Source: Trabulsiella guamensis ATCC 49490
GTDB taxonomy: Bacteria; Pseudomonadota; Gammaproteobacteria; Enterobacterales; Enterobacteriaceae
Length of the DNA stretch: 64,000 bases
Reading direction: 5' to 3'
Assembly (NCBI RefSeq): GCF_000734965.1
Contig: NZ_JMTB01000078.1
Span: 1 to 64,000, forward strand
The translations under genes were made by a program, and so were the position numbers. Numbering within the stretch: position 1 is the first letter of the stretch; each line of letters begins with the position of its first letter. Of this stretch, positions 1 to 10,166 are shown piece by piece. Under the pieces are notes generated by a model. It was not told the DNA's origin. It saw nothing but the letters and a program-made list of their open reading frames with translations, and ran no database searches.

Positions 1-32
1 GTAAAAAGGCGCCCTAAAGGCGCCTTTTTGCT
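1..32 (+). terminator. Intrinsic terminator of upstream tRNA operon, copy 1
   Basis: An 11-bp stem (bases 3-13 with 19-29, loop CTAAA) is flanked by an A run and a T run, the form of a Rho-independent terminator. The same 32 bases recur at 156-187. Since the second copy directly follows a tRNA-Lys 3' end, this copy most likely ends a tRNA operon lying just left of the window (lysV in E. coli synteny); that tRNA is not visible here. Confidence 0.8.
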
Positions 33-155
33 GTCTGCAATCTCAACGATTCGAACCTGCCGCAGGTTCGGGTCGAACGTAGTGAGACAACGGAGCCGCC
101 AGCGGCGACGATCCGAAGGGCGAGCGAAGCGAGTCATCCTGCACGACCCACCAAT

Positions 156-187
156 GTAAAAAGGCGCCCTAAAGGCGCCTTTTTGCT
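156..187 (+). terminator. Intrinsic terminator, copy 2
   Basis: Identical to bases 1-32: an 11-bp stem (158-168 with 174-184) closed by CTAAA and followed by five T residues. It lies two bases after the CCA of the tRNA-Lys tail fragment and would stop any transcript running through from the tRNA operon before the flxA-like gene. Confidence 0.8.
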
Positions 188-209
188 ATCTCCAATAACA
201 ACAAATCCT

Positions 210-236
210 TCAAGTTCCTGAACAAACTGCCGATAT
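210..236 (+). promoter_or_regulatory. Sigma-28 (FliA) promoter of the flxA-like gene
   Basis: The -35 element TCAAGTTC (210-217) and -10 element GCCGATAT (229-236) are separated by exactly 11 bases. They match the FliA consensus TAAAGTTT-N11-GCCGATAA at 6 of 8 and 7 of 8 positions. Transcription would start near 243, about 25 bases before the ATG. E. coli flxA is a known FliA-dependent gene, which supports both the promoter and the gene call. Confidence 0.75.
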
Positions 237-267
237 TGCCATTTTAGGGCGAGAAAAGGAGTTTGCT

Positions 268-603
268 ATGACGACCATTCTGACTTCAACACCATCAATA
301 CAAAGCAGTACGCCGAGCGCGCCGCAGGGTGACGATACGGCAGCGCAAATCTCGCGCATCATGAAAAAGATTAGCGAGCTGACACAGCAGCTGAAAGATA
401 TCCCTAACTCCAGTGCCAGTGTCGAAGAGAAGAAAAAACAGCAGGAGCTGATTCAGGCGCAAATCAAAGTGCTGCAGGCGCAGCTTGCCCAGTTACAACG
501 TAAGCAGGCCGAGGAAGCGCAGCAAAAACAGCAGTCTCAAGAGGTCAAAGCCACTGGCGGTACTAGCGCAGCCAGTCAGTATCAGATCGATATTTACATC
601 TGA
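268..603 (+). CDS. FlxA-like family protein
   Basis: A 111-residue, low-complexity, hydrophilic protein resembling E. coli FlxA (about 110 aa), a late flagellar-regulon protein of unknown function. A Ser/Thr/Pro-rich head (about 1-25) is followed by a predicted coiled coil (about 26-95) dense in Gln, Lys, Glu and Ala, then a short Ser/Gly-rich tail. There is no signal peptide or membrane segment. The ATG has a good ribosome site (AAGGAG, 256-261, spacing 6). A sigma-28-type promoter sits just upstream, so it is probably expressed with class III flagellar genes. No flagellar gene is adjacent. The family is clear from composition and promoter; orthology to flxA rather than a paralogue is not shown. 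Confidence 0.75.
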   Translation: MTTILTSTPSIQSSTPSAPQGDDTAAQISRIMKKISELTQQLKDIPNSSASVEEKKKQQELIQAQIKVLQAQLAQLQRKQAEEAQQKQQSQEVKATGGTSAASQYQIDIYI

Positions 604-753
604 TACCGCCGCTATCAATGCGAGCAGTCGACACCCTTTTTACCTGCTCGCCCTCTGCCTCCCCTGCTCTCCTGGCATGAAGAAGACAAGAATACCGTTT
701 TATTTCTCAAACCAGACAACGCACAATAGTGTTATCGAATTTGAGGAGTGTTT

Positions 754-1740
754 ATGAAACTGTTTCGTATTCTGGATCCCTTTACGCTCACATTGATTGT
801 CACCGTCCTGCTGGCTTCATTTTTCCCCGCTCAGGGCAGTTTTGTTCCCTTTTTCGAAGGTCTGACGACGGCGGCTATCGCCCTGTTGTTCTTTATGCAC
901 GGGGCAAAGCTGTCACGGGCTGCCATTATTGCCGGGGGAAGTCACTGGCGGCTGCATCTGTGGGTAATGTGCAGCACGTTTGTGCTGTTTCCTGTCTTAG
1001 GGGTGCTGTTTGCGAAATGGGCGCCGGTGGATGTCGATCCGGCGTTGTATACCGGGTTTTTGTATCTGTGTATCCTGCCCGCGACGGTGCAGTCTGCGAT
1101 TGCTTTTACCTCGCTGGCAGGGGGTAACGTCGCGGCGGCCGTTTGTTCCGCGTCCGCGTCTAGCCTGTTAGGGATATTCCTGTCGCCATTGCTGGTTGGG
1201 CTGGTGATGAACATTCATGGCGCGGAAGGCAGCCTGGAGCAGGTCGGTAAAATCATGCTGCAACTGCTGCTGCCCTTCGTACTCGGTCACCTGTCTCGCC
1301 CGTGGATTGGCGAGTGGGTCAACCGGAATAAAAAGTGGATTGCCAAAACCGATCAAACGTCGATTCTGTTTGTCGTTTACTCCGCCTTTAGCGAAGCGGT
1401 GGTGAATGGTATCTGGCATAAAGTCGGTATGGGTTCGCTGCTGTTTATCGTGGTCGTCAGCCTGGTATTGCTGGCGCTGGTTATTGTGGTCAACGTGGTG
1501 GTGGCGCGCAAATTCGGCTTCAGCAAAGCAGACGAAATCACGATTGTTTTTTGCGGTTCGAAAAAGAGCCTGGCCAACGGCATCCCGATGGCCAATATTC
1601 TCTTCCCGACATCGATGATTGGGATGATGGTGCTGCCGCTGATGATCTTCCATCAGATCCAGTTGATGGTCTGCGCTGTGCTGGCGCGTCGTTACAAACG
1701 CACCACCGAAAAACTACAGCAGAAACAGGCCAGCGCTTAA
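754..1740 (+). CDS. yfeH: Putative bile acid:sodium symporter family transporter YfeH
   Basis: A 328-residue polytopic inner-membrane protein with about nine to ten hydrophobic segments across its length, closely matching E. coli YfeH (332 aa) of the SBF/BASS superfamily (PF13593). Its substrate is not established. Conserved features include the FFMHGAKLSR segment near residue 50 and the FCGSKKSLANGIP segment near residue 268. I start at the ATG at 754 rather than the in-frame GTG at 748, because the Shine-Dalgarno GAGGAG (743-748) is then spaced by five bases and the protein begins MKLFRILDPF like its homologue. It is convergent with ypeB and the two stop codons share the bases TTAA (1737-1740). 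Confidence 0.92.
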   Translation: MKLFRILDPFTLTLIVTVLLASFFPAQGSFVPFFEGLTTAAIALLFFMHGAKLSRAAIIAGGSHWRLHLWVMCSTFVLFPVLGVLFAKWAPVDVDPALYTGFLYLCILPATVQSAIAFTSLAGGNVAAAVCSASASSLLGIFLSPLLVGLVMNIHGAEGSLEQVGKIMLQLLLPFVLGHLSRPWIGEWVNRNKKWIAKTDQTSILFVVYSAFSEAVVNGIWHKVGMGSLLFIVVVSLVLLALVIVVNVVVARKFGFSKADEITIVFCGSKKSLANGIPMANILFPTSMIGMMVLPLMIFHQIQLMVCAVLARRYKRTTEKLQQKQASA

Positions 1741-1955
1741 CGCGGCTTTTTCAGGGGCTGAACCAGATGTGTCAGCCCTTCAGTTTTGATAAGCAGTGTA
1801 AACTCCATCAACTGACCAAGATGCCCGGCCGGAAACTCATCCTTACGGGCAAACCACAGCAGATATTCTTCCGGCAAATCAATCAATCTGCGGCCTTTGT
1901 ATTTGCCGAACGGCATTTCTGTGTTGGCTATCTCGACAAGTTGTTCGCGGTCCAC
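1737..1955 (-). CDS. ypeB: DUF3820 family protein YpeB
   Basis: A 72-residue cytoplasmic protein, the same length as E. coli YpeB, with the conserved core MPFGKYKGRRL and LPEEYLLWFARK. Its function is unknown. I use a GTG start at 1955, two bases after the ligA stop, because upstream codons read back into ligA and do not resemble the family. This places ypeB immediately downstream of ligA, probably translationally coupled. The 3' end overlaps the yfeH stop codon by four bases. Confidence 0.85.
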   Translation of the reverse strand: MDREQLVEIANTEMPFGKYKGRRLIDLPEEYLLWFARKDEFPAGHLGQLMEFTLLIKTEGLTHLVQPLKKPR

Positions 1956-1956
1956 A

Positions 1957-3981
<2,025 letters not shown>

Positions 3982-3989
3982 TCAATGAT

Positions 3990-4014
3990 AAAAAACCCCC
4001 GACAGGCGGGGGTT
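3990..4014 (-). terminator. Terminator downstream of zipA
   Basis: A 7-bp stem (3994-4000 with 4008-4014) with loop GACAGGC. Read on the minus strand it is followed by a run of T residues, so it ends zipA transcription before ligA. Confidence 0.85.
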
Positions 4015-4040
4015 CAGGAGATATTGCGACACACCAGCGA

Positions 4041-5036
4041 TCAGGCGTTGGCGTCTCTGACTTCGCGAATGCGATCCTGATACTCGCGCAGTTTTTGCGG
4101 GGTCATCATCCGGCGCTGATCATCCAGCACCACACCACCGACTTCGTCCGCAATGTACTGTGCGGATTGCAGCATCAATTTAAAGTTTTGCAGTTCGTCG
4201 CCATAAGACGGCACCTGCATAAATATGGTGATCCCCGGCGTTGCCATATCGACCATGCTTTCCGGATCAAATGTCCCCGGTTTGACCATGTTCGCCAGGC
4301 TGAAGAGTGCCGGGCCGCTACCATCCGGGCTGAGATGACGATGGAAAATATTCATGTCGCCAAATTTAAAGCCGGCCTGTTGAATACTGTTAAGTAGCAA
4401 TTCGCCGTTGATCTGCGAGCCCTGATGCGCCGCGACGTTCATCACGATCACAGCTTCTTTGCGCTCTTTTTTCTCAGGCGCAGGCGCGGCTTCCGCTACC
4501 TGAGGTTCAGGCGCAGGCGCTGGCTGCTCGGGTTCAACCGGCGCTGGTTCTGGTTGCTGCTGTGCGGGCTGTGGCGGCGGTGGAGCAACAGGCTCAAACT
4601 GCAGTTGCTGCTGCGCAGGCTGATGCGGTTGTTGCACATGCGGCTGCTGAACAGACTGCGGTTGAGAACGCGCGGCAGAGGGTGATTGCGTTGGCTGATG
4701 CGCCGGAGGCTCCTGGCGAATCGGCTGCTGAACCTGACGCTCATAAGGCGGCTGGTACTGGTGTTGCGGTGACTGGCGAGAGGCATCTTGCTCCCCGCGA
4801 GGTGCATTCTGGGCAGGGGTCACCCGGTGAACACGTACTTCACCCACACCTTCGTCATCAAAGCCGTCATCGTCAGACTCATCGTCGTCATCACGCTGCG
4901 ACTTCATGCGCTTCAGCGGGCGATCGCGGAACATGGAAGAACGTTCTTTGCGACTGGTCCAGAAACCGTGAACCAGCAGTGCAAGTATGGCGATCGCGCC
5001 AACTATGATTAATATCAGACGCAAATCCTGCATCAT
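4041..5036 (-). CDS. zipA: Cell division protein ZipA
   Basis: A 331-residue bitopic inner-membrane protein that tethers FtsZ to the membrane at the septum. An N-terminal membrane helix (about 4-24) is followed by a short charged segment with an Asp-rich patch, a long Pro/Gln-rich linker (about 80-185) and the conserved C-terminal FtsZ-binding domain (about 190-331, containing [17 protein letters not shown]). I start at the first ATG of the MMQDLRLI pair as in E. coli; the longer upstream frame has no family resemblance. It is divergent from cysZ, across 230 bp. Confidence 0.97.
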   Translation of the reverse strand: MMQDLRLILIIVGAIAILALLVHGFWTSRKERSSMFRDRPLKRMKSQRDDDDESDDDGFDDEGVGEVRVHRVTPAQNAPRGEQDASRQSPQHQYQPPYERQVQQPIRQEPPAHQPTQSPSAARSQPQSVQQPHVQQPHQPAQQQLQFEPVAPPPPQPAQQQPEPAPVEPEQPAPAPEPQVAEAAPAPEKKERKEAVIVMNVAAHQGSQINGELLLNSIQQAGFKFGDMNIFHRHLSPDGSGPALFSLANMVKPGTFDPESMVDMATPGITIFMQVPSYGDELQNFKLMLQSAQYIADEVGGVVLDDQRRMMTPQKLREYQDRIREVRDANA

Positions 5037-5266
5037 TATATTCTCTGTTGTTCTAACACCTTGCCACCACGGCAAACATTTACTCACTAAGAGTATTTGC
5101 CGTTGACCTCAAGTGCAAGTGTGTGGGTGGATTTCACCCCATAAAGATGAACTAAATCGTGCTTTTTGCTGCTTTTTCGAACATTTCTGAACTGGTTATT
5201 CACAGACAACCCGATAAGATAGATGGGCATTTCATCAGGCTGTTATAAAAGGAGCATCACCTGATC

Positions 5267-6028
5267 ATGGTTTCATCTTCTGCAACTGCCCCGCGTAGCG
5301 GTGTCTATTACTTTTCCCAGGGCTGGAAACTGATCCGTTTACCGGGTATTCGCCGTTTCGTGATCCTGCCGTTGCTGGTCAATATTGTGCTGATGGGAAG
5401 CGCATTCTGGTGGCTGTTTACGCAACTCGACAACTGGATCCCCTCGCTGATGAGCCGTGTCCCTGACTGGCTGCAGTGGCTGAGCTATCTGCTGTGGCCT
5501 GTCGCCATCATTTCCGTGTTGCTGGTGTTCGGCTATTTCTTCTCGACGCTTGCCAACTGGATTGCCGCCCCTTTCAGCGGCCTGCTGGCCGAACAGCTTG
5601 AAGCAAGACTGACCGGCGCGACGCCGCCCGATGTCGGCATCTTCGGCATCATGAAAGATATTCCGCGCATTCTGAAACGCGAATGGCAGAAGCTGGCGTG
5701 GTATCTGCCGCGTGCTGTGGTGCTGCTGATCCTCTACTTCATTCCTGGTATCGGTCAGACCGTGGCGCCAGTGCTGTGGTTCCTGTTCAGCGCCTGGATG
5801 ATGGCAATTCAGTATTGCGACTATCCGTTCGATAACCATAAAGTGCCTTTCGCCACCATGCGCGAATCGCTGCGCACCCGCAAATCCATCAACATGCAGT
5901 TTGGCGCGCTGACCAGCCTGTTCACCATGATCCCGGTGCTTAATCTGGTGATCCTGCCGGTCGCAATCTGCGGCGCCACTGCCATGTGGGTCGACTGCTA
6001 CCGCGACAAACACGCGACGTGGAAATAA
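5267..6028 (+). CDS. cysZ: Sulfate transporter CysZ
   Basis: A 253-residue inner-membrane protein, identical in length to E. coli CysZ, a proton-linked sulfate importer feeding assimilation. Hydrophobic segments occur near 29-52, 68-92, 145-172 and 205-233. The conserved NWIAAPF segment near residue 98 and the CDYPFDNHK motif near residue 180 are present. The GGAG ribosome site (5251-5254) lies 12 bases from the ATG, longer than usual, but this start matches the family. It precedes cysK, with a hairpin between them, so both serve cysteine synthesis. Confidence 0.96.
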   Translation: MVSSSATAPRSGVYYFSQGWKLIRLPGIRRFVILPLLVNIVLMGSAFWWLFTQLDNWIPSLMSRVPDWLQWLSYLLWPVAIISVLLVFGYFFSTLANWIAAPFSGLLAEQLEARLTGATPPDVGIFGIMKDIPRILKREWQKLAWYLPRAVVLLILYFIPGIGQTVAPVLWFLFSAWMMAIQYCDYPFDNHKVPFATMRESLRTRKSINMQFGALTSLFTMIPVLNLVILPVAICGATAMWVDCYRDKHATWK

Positions 6029-6039
6029 TCTGAAAAAAC

Positions 6040-6057
6040 GGGTGGCTTATGCCACCC
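6040..6057. terminator. Hairpin between cysZ and cysK
   Basis: A perfect 7-bp stem (6040-6046 with 6051-6057) with a TTAT loop lies 11 bases after cysZ. Downstream on the plus strand the T tract is poor; on the minus strand six T residues follow. It may be a weak or bidirectional terminator. Confidence 0.5.
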
Positions 6058-6115
6058 TTATTCCATACCGATCATCTTTATTTCACATCAGCATATAGAT
6101 ATGCGAAATCCGTAC

Positions 6116-6143
6116 TTCCGCATATTCCCTGAGCAGGTATGCT
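6116..6143 (+). promoter_or_regulatory. Probable cysK promoter
   Basis: A -35-like TTCCGC (6116-6121) and a -10-like TATGCT (6138-6143) with 16-bp spacing lie 38 bases before the cysK ATG. The weak -35 fits an activator-dependent promoter; CysB control is known for cysK, but I did not resolve a specific CysB site in the AT-rich upstream bases. Confidence 0.5.
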
Positions 6144-6181
6144 GAGGGCGGTTCCCAATTTCAAACAGTTAAGGACGGGCT

Positions 6182-7153
6182 ATGAGCAAGATTTTTGAAG
6201 ATAATTCGCTGACAATCGGTCATACGCCGCTGGTTCGACTGAACCGAATCGGTAACGGACGCATTCTCGCAAAGGTAGAATCCCGTAACCCAAGCTTCAG
6301 CGTCAAATGCCGTATCGGTGCCAATATGATTTGGGATGCCGAAAAGCGTGGCGTACTTAAGCCTGGCGTTGAGCTGGTTGAGCCGACAAGCGGTAACACC
6401 GGGATTGCGCTGGCCTATGTTGCCGCCGCTCGTGGTTACAAGCTGACGCTGACCATGCCGGAAACCATGAGTATTGAACGCCGCAAGCTGCTGAAAGCGC
6501 TGGGTGCCAATCTGGTGTTGACGGAGGGCGCGAAAGGGATGAAAGGCGCTATTCAGAAAGCAGAGGAAATTGTTGCCAGCGATCCGGAAAAATACCTGCT
6601 GCTGCAGCAGTTCAGCAACCCGGCTAACCCGGAAATTCACGAGAAAACCACCGGCCCGGAAATCTGGGAAGACACTGACGGCCAGGTTGATGTGTTTATC
6701 TCGGGCGTGGGTACCGGTGGTACGCTGACCGGCGTCACCCGCTACATCAAAGGCACCAAAGGCAAAACTGACCTCATCACCGTGGCGGTTGAACCGGCTG
6801 ACTCACCAGTCATCGCGCAGGCGCTGGCGGGTGAAGAAATCAAACCCGGCCCGCATAAAATCCAGGGTATTGGCGCAGGCTTCATACCGGGCAACCTTGA
6901 TCTGAAGCTTATCGACAAAGTGGTTCCCATCACCAACGAAGAGGCTATTTCTACGGCGCGTCTTCTGATGGAAGAAGAAGGAATTCTGGCGGGGATCTCC
7001 TCCGGAGCAGCCGTTGCTGCGGCGCTGAAGCTTCAGGAAGATGAAACCTTTACCAACAAGAATATTGTGGTTATCCTACCGTCGTCGGGTGAGCGCTATC
7101 TGAGCACCGCACTGTTCGCCGATCTCTTCACTGAGAAAGAACTGCAACAGTGA
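6182..7153 (+). CDS. cysK: Cysteine synthase A (O-acetylserine sulfhydrylase A)
   Basis: A 323-residue PLP enzyme that makes L-cysteine from O-acetylserine and sulfide in the cytoplasm. The PLP lysine is K42 in [11 protein letters not shown], the phosphate-binding loop is TSGNTG near residue 69, and the C-terminal SSGERYLST motif is present. Length and sequence match E. coli CysK closely, and it is distinct from the CysM paralogue at 11011-11922 (NPSFSVK versus NPAGSVK). It is followed by a strong terminator, so it appears monocistronic. Confidence 0.98.
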   Translation: MSKIFEDNSLTIGHTPLVRLNRIGNGRILAKVESRNPSFSVKCRIGANMIWDAEKRGVLKPGVELVEPTSGNTGIALAYVAAARGYKLTLTMPETMSIERRKLLKALGANLVLTEGAKGMKGAIQKAEEIVASDPEKYLLLQQFSNPANPEIHEKTTGPEIWEDTDGQVDVFISGVGTGGTLTGVTRYIKGTKGKTDLITVAVEPADSPVIAQALAGEEIKPGPHKIQGIGAGFIPGNLDLKLIDKVVPITNEEAISTARLLMEEEGILAGISSGAAVAAALKLQEDETFTNKNIVVILPSSGERYLSTALFADLFTEKELQQ

Positions 7154-7175
7154 TGCCAGGTTGAGGATATTGCGT

Positions 7176-7203
7176 AAAAAAGCACCCAACCGGGTGCTTT
7201 TTT
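7176..7203 (+). terminator. cysK terminator
   Basis: A 7-bp stem AGCACCC/GGGTGCT (7181-7187 with 7192-7198) with loop AACC, flanked by A and T runs, is a classic intrinsic terminator 23 bases after the cysK stop. Confidence 0.9.
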
Positions 7204-7317
7204 GTGGTGTACTTCAAATTTTCACCCCCCCTGCCATTGCTTCACCTCGTCGGGTCTGGTATTTAACCATCACATTTATTTTGAAGCGCGAAATTATTCA
7301 TTACACCTTTTCCGCAT

Positions 7318-7331
7318 GCTGAATCGATTTT
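7318..7331 (+). promoter_or_regulatory. Cra (FruR) operator upstream of ptsH
   Basis: The 14 bases GCTGAATCGATTTT fit every position of the degenerate Cra consensus RSTGAAWCSNTHHW. Cra control of the pts operon is known in E. coli. It directly adjoins the proposed CRP site. Confidence 0.65.
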
Positions 7332-7373
7332 ATGATTTGGTTCAAGTCTTGCTTTCGCGGCATAATGTTTAAT
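7331..7373 (+). promoter_or_regulatory. CRP-dependent ptsH promoter P0
   Basis: TATGA-N6-TCAAG (7331-7346) is a 7-of-10 match to the CRP core. A -10-like TTTAAT (7368-7373) places a start near 7380, about 41.5 bases from the CRP centre, the class II geometry. The E. coli pts operon has a CRP-activated P0 promoter in the same relative place. Confidence 0.5.
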
Positions 7374-7417
7374 GACGAGCTAAACGTCAGTGGCCAGAAG
7401 TGCCCGTCAGGATTGCG

Positions 7418-7423
7418 TATAAT
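7418..7423 (+). promoter_or_regulatory. ptsH proximal promoter -10 element
   Basis: A perfect TATAAT lies 107 bases before the ptsH ATG; transcription would start near 7430. No good -35 is visible at 17-bp spacing; a TG dinucleotide two bases upstream may partly compensate. It probably corresponds to the pts P1 promoter. Confidence 0.5.
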
Positions 7424-7464
7424 GTCTGAGTCGCGATCATAAACGCCGGCGCTAACTATACAGG

Positions 7465-7494
7465 CTAAAGTCCAGCCGCCAGGCTAGACTTTAG
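7465..7494 (+). promoter_or_regulatory. Stem-loop in the ptsH leader RNA
   Basis: CTAAAGTC (7465-7472) pairs with GACTTTAG (7487-7494), and the inner AGCC (7474-7477) pairs with GGCT (7482-7485). This gives a roughly 12-bp hairpin with two small bulges in the 5' untranslated region, ending 36 bases before the start codon. There is no T tract, so it is not a terminator; RNA stabilisation or regulation is possible. Confidence 0.5.
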
Positions 7495-7530
7495 TTCCAC
7501 AACACTAAACCTATAAGTTGGGGAAATATA

Positions 7531-7788
7531 ATGTTCCAGCAAGAAGTTACTATTACCGCTCCGAACGGTCTGCACACCCGCCCTGCTGCTCAGTTTGTTA
7601 AAGAAGCGAAAGGCTTCACCTCTGAGATCACTGTGACCTCCAACGGCAAAAGCGCCAGCGCAAAAAGCCTGTTCAAACTACAAACTCTGGGTCTGACCCA
7701 GGGCACTGTTGTTACTATCGCCGCAGAAGGTGATGATGAGCAAAAAGCTGTACAGCATCTGGTAAAACTGATGGCGGAACTCGAGTAA
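7531..7788 (+). CDS. ptsH: Phosphocarrier protein HPr
   Basis: An 85-residue cytoplasmic protein that carries phosphate from enzyme I to the sugar-specific EIIA domains. The phosphorylated histidine is H15 in NGLHTRPA, and the conserved S46 region ([11 protein letters not shown]) is present. First gene of ptsH-ptsI-crr, with a 45-bp gap to ptsI. It would also energise the lone EIIC at 47466-48785 if suitable EIIA and EIIB proteins exist elsewhere. Confidence 0.99.
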   Translation: MFQQEVTITAPNGLHTRPAAQFVKEAKGFTSEITVTSNGKSASAKSLFKLQTLGLTQGTVVTIAAEGDDEQKAVQHLVKLMAELE

Positions 7789-7833
7789 GTTCTGGAGTTC
7801 TTTTAAATATCAGTCACAAGTAAAGGTAGGGTT

Positions 7834-9561
7834 ATGATTTCAGGCATTTTAGCATCCCCGGGTATCGCTTTCGGCAAAGCACTTCTGCTGAAAGAAGACG
7901 AAATCGTCATTGACCGGAAAAAGATTTCTGCCGATAAGGCTGACCAGGAAGTTGAGCGTTTTCTTAACGGGCGTGCTAAGGCATCTGCGCAACTGGAAGC
8001 GATCAAGACAAAAGCTGGTGAGACTTTCGGTGAAGAAAAAGAAGCCATCTTCGAAGGGCATATCATGCTGCTCGAAGATGAGGAGCTGGAGCAGGAAATC
8101 ATAGCCCTGATTAAAGATAAACACATGACTGCTGACGCAGCGGCTCATGAAGTTATTGAAGGTCAGGCCACTGCGCTGGAAGAACTTGATGACGAATACC
8201 TTAAAGAACGTGCGGCTGACGTACGTGATATCGGTAAACGTCTGCTGCGCAATATTCTCGGTCTGGCTATCATCGACCTGAGCGCGATTCAGGATGAAGT
8301 CATCCTGGTTGCTGCTGACCTGACCCCATCTGAAACCGCACAGCTTAACCTGAAAAAGGTGCTGGGTTTCATCACTGACGCCGGTGGTCGCACCTCTCAT
8401 ACCTCTATCATGGCGCGTTCTCTGGAACTGCCTGCCATCGTAGGTACTGGCAGCGTCACCGCTCAGGTGAAAAACGACGATTATCTGATTCTGGATGCCG
8501 TAAACAACAAGGTTTACGTCAACCCAACCAACGACGAAATCGAAAAACTGCGTGCCGTTCAGGAACAGGTTGCGACTGAAAAAGCCGAACTGGCGAAACT
8601 GAAAGATCTGCCGGCCATTACGCTGGACGGTCACCAGGTGGAAGTCTGCGCCAACATCGGTACTGTGCGTGACGTCGAAGGTGCAGAGCGCAACGGCGCA
8701 GAAGGTGTTGGTCTGTATCGTACTGAATTCCTGTTCATGGACCGTGACGCGCTGCCGACGGAAGAAGAGCAGTTTGCGGCCTACAAAGCGGTAGCTGAAG
8801 CCTGTGGCTCTCAGGCCGTGATCGTCCGCACCATGGACATCGGCGGTGATAAAGAACTGCCGTACATGAATTTCCCGAAAGAAGAGAACCCCTTCCTGGG
8901 CTGGCGCGCTGTGCGTATCGCCATGGATCGTAAAGAGATCCTGCGTGACCAGGTTCGCGCTATTCTTCGCGCGTCCGCTTTCGGAAAACTGCGCATTATG
9001 TTCCCGATGATCATCTCTGTTGAAGAAGTGCGCGCACTGAAGAAAGAGATTGAGATTTACAAGCAGGAACTGCGCGATGAAGGCAAAGCCTTTGACGAAA
9101 GCATTGAGATCGGCGTAATGGTGGAAACACCGGCTGCGGCGACCATTGCGCGCCATCTGGCCAAAGAAGTTGACTTCTTTAGTATTGGTACCAATGATTT
9201 AACACAGTACACTCTGGCAGTTGACCGTGGTAATGATATGATTTCACATCTCTACCAGCCGATGTCACCGTCCGTACTGAACTTGATCAAGCAAGTTATT
9301 GATGCTTCTCATGCAGAAGGTAAGTGGACCGGCATGTGTGGTGAGCTTGCAGGCGACGAACGTGCTACACTTCTGTTGCTGGGTATGGGTCTGGACGAAT
9401 TCTCTATGAGCGCCATTTCCATCCCGCGCATTAAGAAGATTATTCGGAACACGAACTTCGAAGATGCGAAGGTGTTAGCAGAGCAGGCTCTTGCTCAACC
9501 GACAACGGACGAGTTAATGACGCTGGTTAACAAGTTCATTGAAGAAAAAACAATCTGCTAA
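7834..9561 (+). CDS. ptsI: PTS enzyme I
   Basis: A 575-residue phosphoenolpyruvate-protein phosphotransferase, the first step of all sugar PTS transport. It has an N-terminal HPr-binding and phosphohistidine domain with the active H189 in [13 protein letters not shown], and a C-terminal PEP-binding barrel containing the [19 protein letters not shown] and [18 protein letters not shown] motifs. Length equals E. coli PtsI. It lies between ptsH and crr in the standard operon. Confidence 0.99.
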   Translation: MISGILASPGIAFGKALLLKEDEIVIDRKKISADKADQEVERFLNGRAKASAQLEAIKTKAGETFGEEKEAIFEGHIMLLEDEELEQEIIALIKDKHMTADAAAHEVIEGQATALEELDDEYLKERAADVRDIGKRLLRNILGLAIIDLSAIQDEVILVAADLTPSETAQLNLKKVLGFITDAGGRTSHTSIMARSLELPAIVGTGSVTAQVKNDDYLILDAVNNKVYVNPTNDEIEKLRAVQEQVATEKAELAKLKDLPAITLDGHQVEVCANIGTVRDVEGAERNGAEGVGLYRTEFLFMDRDALPTEEEQFAAYKAVAEACGSQAVIVRTMDIGGDKELPYMNFPKEENPFLGWRAVRIAMDRKEILRDQVRAILRASAFGKLRIMFPMIISVEEVRALKKEIEIYKQELRDEGKAFDESIEIGVMVETPAAATIARHLAKEVDFFSIGTNDLTQYTLAVDRGNDMISHLYQPMSPSVLNLIKQVIDASHAEGKWTGMCGELAGDERATLLLLGMGLDEFSMSAISIPRIKKIIRNTNFEDAKVLAEQALAQPTTDELMTLVNKFIEEKTIC

Positions 9562-9601
9562 TCCACGAGATGCGGCCCAATTTACTGCTTAGGAGAAGAT
9601 C

Positions 9602-10111
9602 ATGGGTTTGTTCGATAAACTGAAATCTCTGGTTTCTGATGACAAGAAAGACACCGGAACCATTGAGATTGTTGCACCGCTCTCTGGCGAAATCGTCAAC
9701 ATCGAAGATGTGCCGGATGTTGTTTTTGCTGAGAAAATCGTTGGTGATGGCATTGCTATCAAACCAACTGGCAACAAGATGGTTGCGCCTGTAGACGGCA
9801 CCATCGGCAAAATTTTTGAAACCAACCATGCGTTTTCTATTGAATCTGATAGCGGCATTGAGCTGTTCGTCCACTTCGGTATCGACACCGTTGAACTGAA
9901 AGGCGAAGGCTTTAAACGTATTGCTGAAGAAGGTCAGCGCGTGAAAGTTGGTGATCCGGTTATCGAATTCGATCTGCCGTTACTGGAAGAAAAAGCCAAA
10001 TCAACCCTGACGCCGGTTGTGATCTCTAACATGGACGAGATCAAAGAACTGATCAAACTGTCCGGTAGCGTAACCGTGGGCGAAACGCCGGTTATCCGCA
10101 TCAAGAAATAA
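9602..10111 (+). CDS. crr: Glucose-specific PTS EIIA (Crr)
   Basis: A 169-residue soluble phosphocarrier that passes phosphate from HPr to EIICB-Glc and, when unphosphorylated, inhibits non-PTS sugar permeases; when phosphorylated it stimulates adenylate cyclase. Active histidines H76 (TNHAFS) and H91 (FVHFG) are present, as is the amphipathic N-terminal tail [10 protein letters not shown] that binds membranes. It is the last gene of the pts operon, 40 bp after ptsI, and ends at a bidirectional terminator shared with pdxK. Confidence 0.99.
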   Translation: MGLFDKLKSLVSDDKKDTGTIEIVAPLSGEIVNIEDVPDVVFAEKIVGDGIAIKPTGNKMVAPVDGTIGKIFETNHAFSIESDSGIELFVHFGIDTVELKGEGFKRIAEEGQRVKVGDPVIEFDLPLLEEKAKSTLTPVVISNMDEIKELIKLSGSVTVGETPVIRIKK

Positions 10112-10136
10112 GTTATTCTCTTGCTGCACAGCAATA

Positions 10137-10162
10137 AAAATGGCGCCTCCGGGCGCCATTTT
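10137..10162. terminator. Bidirectional terminator between crr and pdxK
   Basis: A 7-bp stem TGGCGCC/GGCGCCA (10141-10147 with 10152-10158) with loop TCCG is flanked by A residues on one side and T residues on the other, so it can stop both convergent transcripts. Confidence 0.9.
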
Positions 10163-10166
10163 CGTT

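Larger units (their letters stand above)
1..198 (+). repeat. 155-bp tandem duplication of tRNA-Lys tail plus terminator
   Basis: Bases 1-32 are identical to 156-187, with weaker similarity for about 11 bases beyond, giving a 155-bp period. Between the copies the last 29 bases of a standard enterobacterial tRNA-Lys appear in two pieces: 61-70 match the start of the T arm and 136-153 match the final 18 bases including CCA. A 65-bp GC-rich insert rich in small hairpins separates them. Bases 52-60 and 62-70 form a perfect inverted repeat of the T-arm sequence. The arrangement resembles the rtT repeats behind E. coli tyrT, which also carry a tRNA 3' end. No complete tRNA is encoded. Confidence 0.7.

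Noticed and set aside
136-153. A complete tRNA-Lys gene
   Set aside because: Only the 3' end and a detached part of the T arm are present; acceptor 5' strand, D arm and anticodon arm are absent from the window.
485-757. 90-codon plus-strand frame after the flxA-like gene
   Set aside because: It starts inside flxA in another frame, runs into the yfeH ribosome site and has no homologue that I recognise.
7849-9156. 435-codon open frame on the minus strand opposite ptsI
   Set aside because: It mirrors the codon pattern of ptsI, has no family resemblance and no ribosome site, and ptsI is complete and certain on the other strand.
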